Of a stretch of DNA of 17,354 bases, positions 17,062 through 17,354 are shown piece after piece. The DNA comes from Eimeria necatrix. Lineage: Eukaryota; Apicomplexa; Conoidasida; Eucoccidiorida; Eimeriidae. A model generated the notes under the pieces. The model did not search any database and was not told the DNA's origin. It saw nothing but the letters and a program-made list of their open reading frames with translations. Location: NCBI RefSeq assembly GCF_000499385.1, contig NW_013654607.1, positions 1 to 17,354 of the forward strand, given 5' to 3'. Every line of letters begins with the position of its first letter. Within the stretch, counting starts at the first letter, position 1. The position numbers were made by a program, and so were the translations under genes.

Positions 17062-17354
17062 CTCACGCTGCACACAGAAGACAGCAATGATACTTTCACC
17101 GCTGTGCGCCATTTCCATGAACCTACCAGGATACACTGGTTAGCAGCGAAGCCGCTTCGTCGCCCACTTAGCTCAGCAGCTGCCCGATGCAATAACAATC
17201 CACAAAACAACTTAGGTTCAACAATCCTGTGTGAAAACCAGCAACCGTCAAAGGAGAGTGTCGTATCGCACGCATGTCAACAGCTCGTCGCGTTTGCGCG
17301 TCCTGCACAAAAAGCAGCCGAAACGGGGCCCGAAGAAGGCGCGCTCGCTCTCTT
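17062..17354 (+). CDS. Open frame continuing past the right edge (partial)
   Basis: Frame 1 stays open for 97 codons from just after the TAA at 17059-17061 to the window end. There is no ATG in this frame, so it would be an exon. The last third reads CQQLVAFARPAQKAAETGPE, an Ala/Glu/Gln-rich stretch typical of disordered or helical protein. Third-position GC is only about half, weaker than in the preceding ORF. Together with that ORF, about 208 codons carry a single stop. A minus-strand frame of about 70 codons also crosses this region, from about 17266 to 17057, so the strand is not certain. Confidence 0.22.

Noticed and set aside
17169..17227. tRNA-like internal promoter: TAGCTCAGCAG (A-box-like) and GGTTCAACAATCC (B-box-like)
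   Set aside because: The B box has extra bases, and I could not fold a D stem, anticodon stem or acceptor stem around them, so neither a tRNA nor a tRNA-derived SINE is supported.
1..17354. Prokaryotic systems such as CRISPR arrays, defence islands, operons or insertion sequences
   Set aside because: There are no evenly spaced repeats, no run of adjacent same-strand ORFs, no transposase-like frames and no ribosome-binding-site pattern. The window reads as sparse eukaryotic DNA.

Overview
This window looks like gene-poor nuclear DNA of a eukaryote. It has no operon-like ORF packing, no Shine-Dalgarno-led gene runs, no CRISPR array, no insertion sequence and no recognisable rRNA or tRNA. GC is about 46-47% by sampled hand counts, CpG is not visibly depleted, and almost no microsatellite is present. 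The lineage cannot be fixed from the sequence. Weak hints favour a coccidian apicomplexan with a sparse genome. They are two ATGs in a CAAAATG context like the Toxoplasma consensus, a candidate secreted membrane protein carrying an RxLxD (TEXEL-like) motif, and several GCATGC words. A gene-poor animal genome such as a tick remains possible. No protein could be assigned to a named family, and every coding call below is a candidate.

Layout, left to right. The left edge (1-700) is C-rich and G-poor on the + strand, holds an 89-bp direct repeat, and may carry the end of a gene entering from the left. A 225-codon minus-strand ORF (709-1386) follows and is longer than chance predicts. The most gene-like unit is on the minus strand at 2952-3608: a signal peptide, a membrane segment, the RRLGD motif, and a possible second exon. 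From 3.6 to 9.7 kb there is little beyond a TATA-like element ahead of a small ORF near 5.8 kb, a 51-residue small-protein candidate at 7.1 kb, and a stop-poor patch at 8.5 kb.

From 9.7 to 12.5 kb there are isolated exon-like open frames. Between them lies an AT-rich island with a palindromic poly(A) signal (11401-11414), followed by a 14-bp-stem hairpin (11570-11608). A decayed 38-bp tandem repeat lies at 13.4 kb, and a phase-consistent multi-exon minus-strand model lies at 13.7-14.2 kb. From 14.9 to 16.5 kb there is an open frame and then a diverged segmental duplication of about 340-415 bp. The right edge (16.6-17.35 kb) rises to 55-60% GC and has the clearest coding-like codon-position bias, in + frame 1.

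No coherent multi-gene system was found. The most useful leads are the secreted membrane protein candidate, the diverged duplication, the right-edge coding frame and the 14-bp hairpin.
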